Assembly (NCBI GenBank): GCA_035450685.1
Contig: DAOTNF010000009.1
Location: 1 to 64,000, forward strand
DNA length: 64,000 nt
Origin: Syntrophosphaera sp035450685
Lineage (GTDB): Bacteria; Cloacimonadota; Cloacimonadia; Cloacimonadales; Cloacimonadaceae
Direction of reading: 5' to 3'
Below the pieces are notes generated by a model. It had not been told where the DNA came from and searched no databases. It saw nothing but the letters and a program-made list of their open reading frames with translations. A program made the translations under genes and the position numbers. Positions 35,906 to 44,374 of this stretch are shown piece by piece. How positions within the stretch are numbered: the stretch's first letter is position 1; every line of letters starts with the position of its first letter.

Positions 35906-37213
35906 TCAGAGGATATCCAGGATCAATTCTTCCCGGGGCAGGGGTTCGGGGGCAATCCGGTATGCGGCGCGGATCAGTTCCACCACGGAAGGCGCCTGGG
36001 CAGAGTCGTTGCAAAGCAGTTCGCCCAAGGGATCGCCAGCCCGCACGTAGTCTCCGATCTTGGGGATGAGCAGGGCTCCGGCGCCGTAGTCGATCTGGTC
36101 TGAAACCTTCATCCTTCCGGCTTTGACACGCACCAAGGCATAGCCGATGGCACGGCAATCGATGTGTTGGATGTAGCCGCTGTCCTGCGCAATGATCGGC
36201 AGTTTGCAACTGGCTGTCCCCATCAGGCTGTAATCCTGGAGGACGCGGGGATTTCCGCCCTGGGCGATGATGATCTCCTCCAGCTTTTGCAGGGCTTTGC
36301 CGCTGGAGACCGCGCCGTCTATGAGTTTGGCTGCTTCCCCGGAGTCGGAGGCCAGGCCGGAGCTAAGCAGAAGTTGCGAAACCAGTTCAGTGGTGAGCAG
36401 TTTGGTGTCCGGCAGGGGATTGCCTTTCAGGTATTCGATGGCCTCGACCATCTCCAGGCCGTTGCCTACCGCCAGTCCCAGGGGGGAATTCATGTTCGAG
36501 AACACCACCCTGACCTTCTGGCCAAAACTCTCTCCGGTGGAGACCAGCAAGGCAGCCAGTTCACGGGCATGCCCGAGGTCAGGCATGAAGGCTCCGCTGC
36601 CAACTTTGAGGTCGATCACCAGATGCCTGCTGCCTTCGGCGATCTTTTTGCTCATGATGCTGGCGGTGATGAGGCCGGGGCTTTCCACCGTGGCGGTCAC
36701 ATCCCGCAGTGCGTAGATGCGGCGGTCGGCAGGCACCAGTTCGTCGGATTGACCCACCAGGGCGAAGCCGTGCTTCTCCACCAGGGCTTTGAACTCGTCA
36801 ATGCCATACTGCACGCGGAAACCGGGGATGGATTCCAGCTTGTCCAGGGTGCCGCCCGTGTGCCCCAACCCGCGCCCGGAGATCATGGGCACGCTCAGTC
36901 CCAAGGCCGCCGCGATGGGGGCCAGCATCAGGCTGATCTTGTCGCCCACGCCGCCGGTGGAATGTTTGTCCGCCACCAGCAGATTAGCTGGAAAGGTCAG
37001 GCTGCTGCCGCTGTCGATATAGCTTTTGGTGAGCGCGGCGATCTCGGAGGCTTCCAGTCCCTGAAAGTAGATCGCCATCAGCAGGGCACTCATCTGATAG
37101 TCCGGAATCCTGCCTGCCATGAAGCCGCGGATGAACTGCGTGATCTCGCCCGGGGAAAGGGTCTGCCCCCTGCGTTTGGCGAGGATCAGCTCAACTGGAT
37201 TGTAATTGCTCAT
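35906..37213 (-). CDS. deoA: Thymidine/pyrimidine-nucleoside phosphorylase
   Basis: Phosphorolysis of thymidine or uridine to base and (deoxy)ribose 1-phosphate. 435 residues, family length. Starts NPVELILAKRRGQTLSPGEI; the glycosyltransferase-3 signature is DKHSTGGVGDKISLMLAPIAAALG; SGRGLGHTGGTLDKLESIPG is the active-site loop; the C-terminal biotinyl-like domain has SGYIQHIDCRAIGYALVRV and GDPLGELLCN. Thymidine and pyrimidine-nucleoside forms cannot be separated by eye, so the symbol is tentative. It starts 12 bases after the PhnE-like gene and probably shares its mRNA; a nucleoside-linked transport role for that permease is possible. Confidence 0.9.
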   Translation of the reverse strand: MSNYNPVELILAKRRGQTLSPGEITQFIRGFMAGRIPDYQMSALLMAIYFQGLEASEIAALTKSYIDSGSSLTFPANLLVADKHSTGGVGDKISLMLAPIAAALGLSVPMISGRGLGHTGGTLDKLESIPGFRVQYGIDEFKALVEKHGFALVGQSDELVPADRRIYALRDVTATVESPGLITASIMSKKIAEGSRHLVIDLKVGSGAFMPDLGHARELAALLVSTGESFGQKVRVVFSNMNSPLGLAVGNGLEMVEAIEYLKGNPLPDTKLLTTELVSQLLLSSGLASDSGEAAKLIDGAVSSGKALQKLEEIIIAQGGNPRVLQDYSLMGTASCKLPIIAQDSGYIQHIDCRAIGYALVRVKAGRMKVSDQIDYGAGALLIPKIGDYVRAGDPLGELLCNDSAQAPSVVELIRAAYRIAPEPLPREELILDIL

Positions 37214-37225
37214 AAAGAAAGTCCT

Positions 37226-38200
37226 TTAGCTGGCCACCAGCTTCTCGCGGATGTAGCCGCTGAAGATATCCATCACCCACACCACCAGGGCAATCAGCCA
37301 CATGATGAGGCCCACGTTGCGCCAGGCAAGCATCTGCTGCTGCTGGTTGAGCGCCAGGCCGATGCCGCCTCCGCCCACGAAACCGACGATGGTCGCCATG
37401 CGCACGTTGATGTCCCAGCGGTAGATGGTGAACGCCAGATAGGGCGCCAGGATCTGGGGTGTGACGGCATAGCGCCAGACCTGCAGGGTGGAGGCTCCGG
37501 TGGCTTTGATGGCTTCCACCGGGCCGGGATCGATGTTTTCTATCTGTTCGGAATAAAGCTTGATCAGGGAGGCGATGGAATGAATCCACAGCGCCAGCAT
37601 CCCGGCAAAAGGCCCGATGCCCACCCAGACGCAAAAAATGATCGCCCAGACGATCGCTTCGATGGAGCGGAAGACCGTGGACACGGTGCGGACAACGATG
37701 TAGGCGATCCTGCCCGGCAGGCTGCCATACATCAGGTTTTTGGCGGCGAAAAAGCTGAAAACGAAGGCGAAGGGGATGGCAAAGACCGTCGCCAGCAGCG
37801 CCAGATAGATGGTCTCCGTGAGGGCGGCCAGCATCGGCACCAATTCCTTGGGATTGGGATTAAATATGCCTTTCAGGATGTTCTGGGTGTTGGCTGCCTG
37901 GGTGAAAAAAGCAATTGGCTTCACCTCCACGATGATCCAGCCGACCACAAAGCTGATCAGGATGCCGAGGGCAGCCTCGATCTTCCAGAGCCTGCCCCGT
38001 TCACCGCTCGGAGAAAGGGCAAGTTTTCTTCCCAGGCTGTGGTCAAGGCGTCCGGTGAGCAACGCGACCAAAGCAGGCGCGCCCAGGATCGCCCAGGCGG
38101 GCACGGAAACTCCTCCCAGGCGCAACAGCAGCCAGGCTGTGCAGCCCAGGATATAGAGCCAGAACAGATATTCGATCGCCAGCGCTTTTAGATACTTCAT
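37226..38200 (-). CDS. PhnE-like ABC transporter permease
   Basis: A 324-residue inner membrane permease of the phosphonate/phosphite class. It has two membrane helices in an N-terminal extension, then the BPD_transp_1 fold with the EAA loop GPVEAIKATGASTLQVWRYAV and the family sequences TVFRSIEAIVWAIIFCVWVG and VGFVGGGGIGLAL. The matching binding protein (PhnD) and ATPase (PhnC) are absent: upstream there are only repeats and the divergent valS. Followed closely by a pyrimidine phosphorylase gene. Substrate is therefore open; phosphonate is only the family default. Ribosome site GGAAGG 8 bases upstream. Confidence 0.87.
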   Translation of the reverse strand: MKYLKALAIEYLFWLYILGCTAWLLLRLGGVSVPAWAILGAPALVALLTGRLDHSLGRKLALSPSGERGRLWKIEAALGILISFVVGWIIVEVKPIAFFTQAANTQNILKGIFNPNPKELVPMLAALTETIYLALLATVFAIPFAFVFSFFAAKNLMYGSLPGRIAYIVVRTVSTVFRSIEAIVWAIIFCVWVGIGPFAGMLALWIHSIASLIKLYSEQIENIDPGPVEAIKATGASTLQVWRYAVTPQILAPYLAFTIYRWDINVRMATIVGFVGGGGIGLALNQQQQMLAWRNVGLIMWLIALVVWVMDIFSGYIREKLVAS

Positions 38201-38531
38201 GGGCGGTACCTTCCCCGCTCCGCGTTATCGGTCAAGGATTTTTTTGGGATTGTTTGGAGTTCGAGCCGGCAATATTGGTTTCGTGCTTATACCAGTCCCG
38301 AAGCCTGCCCGGACATCAAACGATCCACATAAGGCCGGATCATTGGTCAAGCGGTTCACGCAGATATGCGCGGATAAAAGGCGCAGATTGCCGCGGATTG
38401 GGCTGCCGAAGCATGTGGAACCGCGCTTCCAGCCGCTTTGTTTCTTTATTTGCTTGACACCTGCGGCATTTGGCGATTTTGGGTTATGTTCTTGCAAATA
38501 TTTATTCTTGAGCCCGCTTTGAGGGTGGAGA
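38201..38531. repeat. Divergent intergenic region with decayed repeats
   Basis: 38252-38321 is a degenerate copy of the GTTTGGAGT hairpin element; 38349-38402 is the CACGCAGATATGCGCGGATAAAAG...GCGGATTGGG unit. TTGACA at 38454-38459 followed by TTG at 38479-38481 is the likely valS promoter. No gene. Confidence 0.65.
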
Positions 38532-38543
38532 ATGAGGAAGATT

Positions 38544-41192
38544 ATGGAGATCAGTAAAACTTACGAAGCAAAGCAGATCGAACAGAAATGGTATAAGTTC
38601 TGGGAAGAGGGCGGCTATTTCAGGCCCGCGGGTGATTCCGCCAAAGCGCCCTTCACCGTGCTTATCCCGCCGCCCAATGTGACCGGCATCCTGCACATGG
38701 GACACGTGCTCAACAACACCCTGCAGGATGTGGTGGTGCGCTTTCACCGCATGCTCGGCGAGCCTACCCTGTGGCTGCCCGGTGTTGACCATGCCGGCAT
38801 CGCCACCCAGAACGTAGTGGAAAAAGAACTGGCCAAGGAAGGCAAAAACCGCCACCAGATCGGCCGCGAAGCCATGGTGGAACTGATCTGGAAATGGAAA
38901 CAGGAAAAGGGCGACCGCATCATCAGCCAGCTTAAACTGCTTGGCGCATCCTGCGATTGGGACCGCCTGCGCTTCACGATGGACGAAATGCTCTCCCGCG
39001 CGGTCAAAGAGGTCTTCGTCTCCCTCTACAACGATGGACTGATCTACAAAGGAAAATACATTATCAACTGGTGCCCGCGCTGCGTGACCGCTTTGGCCAA
39101 TGACGAGGTGGAACACGCCGATGAGTCGGGCAAGCTCTGGCACATCCGCTATCCCTTTGCCGACGGCGAGGGATACCTGATCGTCGCCACCACCCGCCCG
39201 GAAACCATGCTGGGCGACACCGCCGTGGCCGTGAATCCCAAAGACAAGCGTTACACGGACATCATCGGCCGCCAGATCGCCCTGCCCCTCACGGACAGGA
39301 CGATTCCCGTGATCGCCGATGATTATGTTGATCTGGAGTTCGGCACCGGCTGCGTGAAGGTCACTCCCGCCCACGATCCCAACGACTTTGAGATCGGTCG
39401 CCGCCACGACCTGCCCCAAATCCTGGTGATGGACGAACATGGCGTGATGAACGCGGAGGCCGGAGCAGATTTTGACGGCATGGACCGCTACGCCTGCCGC
39501 ACAAAGGTGGTGGAACTGCTGGAAAAGCAGGGACTGCTGGAAAAGATCGACAAGCACGAGCACGCCGTGGGACACTGCTACCGCTGCAATACGGTGATCG
39601 AGCCTTACCTTTCCGACCAGTGGTTTGTGAAGATGAAGCCCCTCTCCGAGCGCGCCATCGAGGTCGTGGAAAGCGGCGAGGTGCGCTTCCAGCCCGAGCG
39701 CTGGACCAAGGTCTATATGCACTGGATGAACAACATCCGCGACTGGTGCATCTCCCGCCAAATCTGGTGGGGACACCGCATCCCCGCCTATTACTGCGAG
39801 GACTGCGGGCAGATGATGGTGGCGGCGGATAAGCCCGCGCGCTGCACCGCCTGCCAAAGCAGCCAGTTGCGCCAGGATGAAGACGTGCTGGACACCTGGT
39901 TTTCCAGTTGGCTGTGGCCTTTCTCGACCCTCGGCTGGCCAGAGGAAACCGATGACCTGCAACGTTTTCTGCCCACCCAGGTGCTGATCACCGCTCCGGA
40001 AATCATCTACCTTTGGGTGGCACGCATGATCATGAGCACCCTGCACTTCAGGGGCGTCATCCCCTTCGACACCGTGCTGCTGCATGGCACCGTGCGTGAC
40101 GACCTGGGGCGCAAGATGAGCAAATCGCTCGGTAACTCACCCGATCCCATCGACATCATCGACAAGGTGGGAGCCGACGCCCTACGCTTTTCCATGGTCT
40201 TCGGAACGCCCAAGGGCGCGGATGTGATCTACTCCGACTCCATCCTGGAAACCGGACGCAACTTTGCCAACAAGATCTGGAACGCCTTCCGCTTCATAAT
40301 GATGAACCTGCCCGAGGATTACGTTCCCCTGCGCAAGGAAGAGCTCCGGCTTGAACTGGCAGACCGCTGGATCTACAGCCGCCTCAATGAAACCGCCCGC
40401 GACGCCGCGGAACACTACTCAAACCTGCGCCTCAACGACGCCGGGCAAAGCGTGTTCCAGTTCATCTGGGACGAATTCTGCTCCTGGTATATCGAGCTTT
40501 CCAAAGACCGCCTGCAGAGCGATGACCCCGCCATCCGCGGCACCGCGCTGTATATCCTGCTGGATGTGATGCAGACCTCGATGCGCCTGCTGCATCCCAT
40601 CATGCCCTTCATCACCGAGGAAATCTGGCAGAGCATCCGCTCCATATTCCCGCAGCCGGAGGAAGCCCTCATTGTGGCGGCCTTCCCGGCCTGCGACACC
40701 GGCGCCATCGACCCGGACATCGCGGACGACATGGCCTTCATGCAGGAAGCCATCTCCGCGGTGCGCAACCTACGCAAGCAGCTCAACCTCAACCCCGGCG
40801 CCCGCGTCAACCTCGCCATCCGCGTGGCGGAAGACCGCCAGAAAGAACTTTTCGCGCGCTATGCCGCCTACTTCGCCAAACTCGCCAAGGTGGACGACCT
40901 GGATGTGGCGCGCGACCTTGCCAAGCCCCCGGCCTCGATAGCCGCCGTGGTGCGCAACGTGGAAATCTTCCTCCCCCTCAAGGGATTGGTGGACTTCGAC
41001 GCCGAACGCGCCCGCCTCGCAAAGCAGATCGAAAAACTGGAAAAAGAACTGGCAGGCATCAATGCCAAGCTCAACAACCAGAACTTCCTGAACAACGCCA
41101 AAGCCGAGGTTGTGGAAAACGAACGCCAGCGCCTGGCGGAAACCGGCACAAAACTGTCCTTGACAAAAGACCTGCTTGCAGATTTAGAGTAA
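38544..41192 (+). CDS. valS: Valyl-tRNA synthetase
   Basis: Charges tRNA-Val; 882 residues from the chosen start. Class I signatures PPNVTGILHMGH (HIGH) and GRKMSKSLGNSPDPI (KMSKS) are present, as are the editing-domain region (ATTRPETMLGDTAVAVNP), WCISRQIWWGHRIPAYYC, and the C-terminal coiled coil (about 820-882) typical of ValRS. An ATG at 38532 is in frame with a GAGGG site; the ATG at 38544 has GAGGA at 5 bases and gives MEISKTYE, the family start, so it is preferred. Followed 19 bases later by a tRNA gene on the same strand. Confidence 0.96.
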   Translation: MEISKTYEAKQIEQKWYKFWEEGGYFRPAGDSAKAPFTVLIPPPNVTGILHMGHVLNNTLQDVVVRFHRMLGEPTLWLPGVDHAGIATQNVVEKELAKEGKNRHQIGREAMVELIWKWKQEKGDRIISQLKLLGASCDWDRLRFTMDEMLSRAVKEVFVSLYNDGLIYKGKYIINWCPRCVTALANDEVEHADESGKLWHIRYPFADGEGYLIVATTRPETMLGDTAVAVNPKDKRYTDIIGRQIALPLTDRTIPVIADDYVDLEFGTGCVKVTPAHDPNDFEIGRRHDLPQILVMDEHGVMNAEAGADFDGMDRYACRTKVVELLEKQGLLEKIDKHEHAVGHCYRCNTVIEPYLSDQWFVKMKPLSERAIEVVESGEVRFQPERWTKVYMHWMNNIRDWCISRQIWWGHRIPAYYCEDCGQMMVAADKPARCTACQSSQLRQDEDVLDTWFSSWLWPFSTLGWPEETDDLQRFLPTQVLITAPEIIYLWVARMIMSTLHFRGVIPFDTVLLHGTVRDDLGRKMSKSLGNSPDPIDIIDKVGADALRFSMVFGTPKGADVIYSDSILETGRNFANKIWNAFRFIMMNLPEDYVPLRKEELRLELADRWIYSRLNETARDAAEHYSNLRLNDAGQSVFQFIWDEFCSWYIELSKDRLQSDDPAIRGTALYILLDVMQTSMRLLHPIMPFITEEIWQSIRSIFPQPEEALIVAAFPACDTGAIDPDIADDMAFMQEAISAVRNLRKQLNLNPGARVNLAIRVAEDRQKELFARYAAYFAKLAKVDDLDVARDLAKPPASIAAVVRNVEIFLPLKGLVDFDAERARLAKQIEKLEKELAGINAKLNNQNFLNNAKAEVVENERQRLAETGTKLSLTKDLLADLE

Positions 41193-41211
41193 CAAGATAT
41201 TTGCCCTGAGT

Positions 41212-41287
41212 GGGGCTATAGCTCAGTTGGGAGAGCGGAACGTTCGCAATGTTCAGGCCAGGGGTTCGAATCCCCTTAGCTCCACCA
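41212..41287 (+). tRNA. tRNA-Ala (anticodon CGC)
   Basis: A 76-base cloverleaf. Acceptor GGGGCTA pairs with TAGCTCC including the G3-U70 wobble that identifies tRNA-Ala; D arm GCTC...GAGC; anticodon stem GAACG/TGTTC with loop TTCGCAA (anticodon CGC, reads GCG); T arm AGGGG-TTCGAAT-CCCCT; discriminator A and an encoded CCA end. It follows valS directly and may be on the same transcript. Confidence 0.96.
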
Positions 41288-41296
41288 CTCCTTTTC

Positions 41297-41325
41297 CCGC
41301 CCTGCCACAGGGCGGTTTCTTTTTC
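41297..41325 (+). terminator. Rho-independent terminator after tRNA-Ala
   Basis: Stem CCGCCCTG/CAGGGCGG with a 3-base loop and a T-rich tail (TTTCTTTTT), 9 bases after the tRNA. Confidence 0.9.
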
Positions 41326-41404
41326 CTGTCAGTTTTGGCGGGCAGGAAGATTGATGTCCGGGGCTGATTGGGGTGGTCTGTTTTTGGATCGGGTGTTCAT
41401 TTGA

Positions 41405-41580
41405 GGCTTGAAAAGACTGGATCCTGGGTCACGCAAAGCTTGCCCGGGATGACACAGTATATAGTCTGGTGTGGTCTGTTTCGGGGCTTGGTGGTCGATC
41501 CTATACGGCGCTTCAGCGAGCGCAGATACAGTTGAGGCGGTCGCTAAACCGCCTCGTATTACTATTTCATTCTTTTACTT
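41405..41580. repeat. Hairpin repeats before oadB
   Basis: 41410-41463 is the AAAAGACTGGATCCTGGG...GCCCGGGATGACAC hairpin with its usual tail. Then two small hairpins: GCGCT/AGCGC (41508-41523) and GAGGCGGT/ACCGCCTC (41534-41555), similar in style to the four-hairpin module but of different sequence. No gene between the terminator and oadB. Confidence 0.65.
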
Positions 41581-41629
41581 TCCAATATGTCCGCGCAGAT
41601 CCTGTTATCCGCGTTCTATTTCACCGCCA

Positions 41630-42757
41630 TCAGCTTCCCAGGATACCAAGCAGCACTCCCGCTGCCACGGCTGAGCCCACCACGCCAGCCACATTGGGTG
41701 CCATGGCGTGCATCAGCAGGTAGTTGGTGCGGTCGTAGCGCTGCCCCATCACCTGGGAAACCCTGGCACTGGCAGGAACCGCGGAAACCCCGGCGCTGCC
41801 GATGAGGGGATTGATCTTGTCCTTGACAAACAGGTTCATGAACTTGGCGAAAAGCACTCCGCCAGCGGTGGCGATGGAGAAGGACAGGGCGCCCAAAAAG
41901 AAGATGCCGAGCGAACGCGGGGTGAGGAAGACGTCCGCGGTGGTCTTGGCGCCCACGGTGAAGCCCACCAGCACGGTCACGATGTCGATCAGCGAAGTGC
42001 GGGCGGTAACAGCCAGGCGTTCGGTAACGCCGCTTTCCTTGATCAGATTGCCCAGGAAGAGCATCGCCAGCAGCACCACTCCGCCGGGAGCGATCAGGGA
42101 AGTGACCAGGAAAGCGATGATGGGGAAGAAGATGCGTTCCTTTTGGGTTACCTGGCGCGCGGGTTTCATGCGGATGAGGCGTTCTTTTTTAGTGGTGAGC
42201 AGGCGCATGATGGGCGGCTGGATCACGGGCACCAAAGACATGTAGGAATAGGCAGCCAAAGCGATGGGCCCCAACAGATGGGGAGCCAGTTTGGAAGCCA
42301 GAAAGATGGAGGTGGGGCCGTCCGCGCCGCCGATGATGCCGATCGAAGCGGCTTCCATCACGTCAAAACCGATCAGCAGCGCTCCGATGAAGGTGCCGAA
42401 GATGCCAATCTGCGCAGCCGCGCCCAGCAGGATCAGCTTGGGGTTGGCGATCAGGGTGGAAAAGTCCGTCATCGCCCCGATTCCAAGGAAGATGAGGGAC
42501 GGATAGATGCCGGTTCCCACTCCAAAATAGAGATAGTTGAGCACCGAGCCTTCGCTCACCACGCCCAGTCCCTGCTCGAGCATGCCGGGGATGTTTCCCA
42601 CCACGATGCCGAAGCCGATGGGCACCAGCAGCAGGGGTTCAAAGCCTTTAACAATGGCAAGAAAGATGAATATCGCGCCTGCCAGGATCATCAGGACATT
42701 TCCCCACGTTACGCTTACAAAGCCGGTTGTGTTCAGAATTTGCAGAAGTTCTTCCAT
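41630..42757 (-). CDS. Sodium-pumping decarboxylase beta subunit
   Basis: The membrane subunit (OadB/MmdB/GcdB family) that decarboxylates carboxybiotin and pumps Na+ out. 375 residues, about 9-11 membrane helices. Conserved parts: GFGIVVGNIPG, GIYPSLIFLGIGAMTDFSTLIANP with the Na+-site aspartate, the GIIGGADGPTSIF loop, SYMSLVPVIQPPIMRLLTTKKER, and GGVLFAKFMNLF. Last gene of the operon mmdA, oadG-like, carrier, oadB; the ribosome site GGAGAAC lies in the end of the carrier gene. Together with the methylmalonyl-CoA carboxyltransferase it gives a Na+ gradient from methylmalonyl-CoA. Confidence 0.94.
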   Translation of the reverse strand: MEELLQILNTTGFVSVTWGNVLMILAGAIFIFLAIVKGFEPLLLVPIGFGIVVGNIPGMLEQGLGVVSEGSVLNYLYFGVGTGIYPSLIFLGIGAMTDFSTLIANPKLILLGAAAQIGIFGTFIGALLIGFDVMEAASIGIIGGADGPTSIFLASKLAPHLLGPIALAAYSYMSLVPVIQPPIMRLLTTKKERLIRMKPARQVTQKERIFFPIIAFLVTSLIAPGGVVLLAMLFLGNLIKESGVTERLAVTARTSLIDIVTVLVGFTVGAKTTADVFLTPRSLGIFFLGALSFSIATAGGVLFAKFMNLFVKDKINPLIGSAGVSAVPASARVSQVMGQRYDRTNYLLMHAMAPNVAGVVGSAVAAGVLLGILGS

Positions 42758-42760
42758 GCC

Positions 42761-43474
42761 TTAGTTCTCCAACTCGATGAGGGAATCGCCTTCCTGCACG
42801 CTGTCGCCTTTGCGCACGTGAATCTTGCGCACCCTGCCAACCAGGTTGCTGTGGATTTCGCTTTCCATCTTCATGGCTTCCAGTATCACCACGGCCTGAT
42901 CTTCCCGCACCATATCACCGATGCTGACCTTCACATCCACGATCACGCCGGGCAGCGGAGCGCGGACAACGCCGTCCTTAGCGGCCTGGGGGGCGGGAGT
43001 TGGGGCGGGTTGCGGACGCGCCGGCTTGGGGGCGGGTCTTTCTTTCACTTCAACGCCTTCCAGAGTCATCAGGAGGTCGCCTTCCTGCACCGGGGCACGT
43101 TCCTTCACATGTATTTTACCGATGGTGCAATCCAGCGGAGCCGCAATTTCGGATTCCATTTTCATGGCTTCCAGCACCAGGATGGTCTGTCCTTTCTTCA
43201 CCGCCTCACCCTCTTTCACTTTGATGGAGGCGATCACGCCCGGCAGAGGGGCGCGCAGTTCGCCGCTGCCGCTGGCAAAGTCGCTGCTGAAAGCGGGAGC
43301 GAGGGGCACCGCCTGTTCCTGTTGGGGCAGCACCGGGGCTTTGGGCAACATATCGTCCTCGATCTGCACCAGATAGTCTGTTCCATTGATGTTGATGCGT
43401 GCCTGACTGCTTGTATATTCCACGATCTTGGCTTCATAGCGCTGGCCGCCGATGATCAGCTTGTAGGTCTTCAT
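42761..43474 (-). CDS. Biotin carrier subunit with two biotinyl domains
   Basis: A 237-residue carrier of the decarboxylase. An N-terminal region (1-60, KTYKLIIGGQRYEAKIVEY) resembles the usual gamma/BCCP leader, then comes a biotinyl domain (73-140) with EAMKMES and K105, a proline/alanine linker (146-167, PAPKPARPQPAPTPAP), and a second complete biotinyl domain (170-237) with EAMKMES and K202. Usual carriers have one domain. The frame is open to 43540, but the ATG at 43474 with AAGGAG is the start. Both lysines are present, so both may carry biotin; this is inference. Confidence 0.92.
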   Translation of the reverse strand: MKTYKLIIGGQRYEAKIVEYTSSQARININGTDYLVQIEDDMLPKAPVLPQQEQAVPLAPAFSSDFASGSGELRAPLPGVIASIKVKEGEAVKKGQTILVLEAMKMESEIAAPLDCTIGKIHVKERAPVQEGDLLMTLEGVEVKERPAPKPARPQPAPTPAPQAAKDGVVRAPLPGVIVDVKVSIGDMVREDQAVVILEAMKMESEIHSNLVGRVRKIHVRKGDSVQEGDSLIELEN

Positions 43475-43479
43475 ACTCT

Positions 43480-44364
43480 TTATCTCCTTTTGCGCAGGAA
43501 GCGCAGATTGGGCATGGAAAGCACCGCGCTGCTGTGCCACTGGTCAGCCCGTTGGCGGCGGAAGGTGAGCAGCAGTCTGCGTCGGTCTTCGATGTCTTGT
43601 TTATGCAGATGCAGCGCCGTGATGGCGGCCGCGATGATATCCATGTTCAGATCCTGGGGATGCGAGATCACTTTCCCCTGCTTGTCCGCCACAATGACCT
43701 GCTCCTGCTTCTTTTTAGGTTCTTTGTTCAGGCGCTTGAGCTGGCTGATGACCAGCGCGGTAATGGAAAGGGCGAAAAAGACAACCAAGACCCCAAAAAC
43801 CGTGATAGTCAAACCATAGTTGAGCATTTCCGATCTGAACTTGCCGACAAATTCCTCCAGTTCCGCCGGCGTCTTGCCGAGGGCTTGCAGGGAGTTATTG
43901 TCGAAACGCTTGTCCGAAGAGGAAAGCCCCGCCCAGGCACGCAGTTTTTTCACCGGGACGCTTTTGATGGCTGCCACTTCGTCGAGGGTGCTCAGTTCGG
44001 TAAAGCCGTGGATGCTGTATTGCTGTGCCAGCAAGGCCTTGTAGCTGGTGATGCCCAGTTTGCGCAGGCTCATGCGATCCAGCACCGGGTTTTCCGGCTC
44101 GATGCCCAGATACCTTTTCCATTTGGGGATGTTTTCGATCTTCAGTTTTTCCGCCACCGTGGACAAGGCATCCCTGTCCTTGAAGCCATAGTCGGTGAGG
44201 ATTTCGCTTTCCCTCAGTTGCAGCAGGCTGTCCGAAAGCGCCTGCACGCGCAGGGTCAGCTCTTCGGGGGAAAGCAGTTCCATTTCCTCCGCTTCTTCTG
44301 CCTGGGCTGTCAAAAGACAGGTCCCGAGCAGTAACAGTAGAGCCAAAATTATATTTCGCACCAT
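43480..44364 (-). CDS. OadG-like small subunit with long N-terminal extension
   Basis: A 294-residue protein. Residues 1-22 are a signal peptide or first membrane segment; 183-207 (YGLTITVFGVLVVFFALSI) is the single OadG-type membrane helix followed by a basic cytoplasmic tail. OadG proteins usually have about 80-150 residues; here about 160 extra residues precede the helix, with helical repeats (YGFKDRDALSTVAEKL, LGITSYKALLAQQ, LSTLDEVAAIKSVPVKKL) that resemble helix-hairpin or SAM-like units, and about 80 follow it. OadG holds the complex together. Position between mmdA and the biotin carrier supports this. The role of the extension is unknown. Confidence 0.82.
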   Translation of the reverse strand: MVRNIILALLLLLGTCLLTAQAEEAEEMELLSPEELTLRVQALSDSLLQLRESEILTDYGFKDRDALSTVAEKLKIENIPKWKRYLGIEPENPVLDRMSLRKLGITSYKALLAQQYSIHGFTELSTLDEVAAIKSVPVKKLRAWAGLSSSDKRFDNNSLQALGKTPAELEEFVGKFRSEMLNYGLTITVFGVLVVFFALSITALVISQLKRLNKEPKKKQEQVIVADKQGKVISHPQDLNMDIIAAAITALHLHKQDIEDRRRLLLTFRRQRADQWHSSAVLSMPNLRFLRKRR

Positions 44365-44374
44365 GCCCGCGCTC

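Noticed and set aside
36164..38191. 675-codon plus-strand frame opposite the phosphorylase and PhnE-like genes
   Set aside because: Both minus-strand genes have full family motifs; the plus frame does not.
38502..40085. 527-codon minus-strand frame opposite valS
   Set aside because: valS is certain; the antisense frame has no motif.
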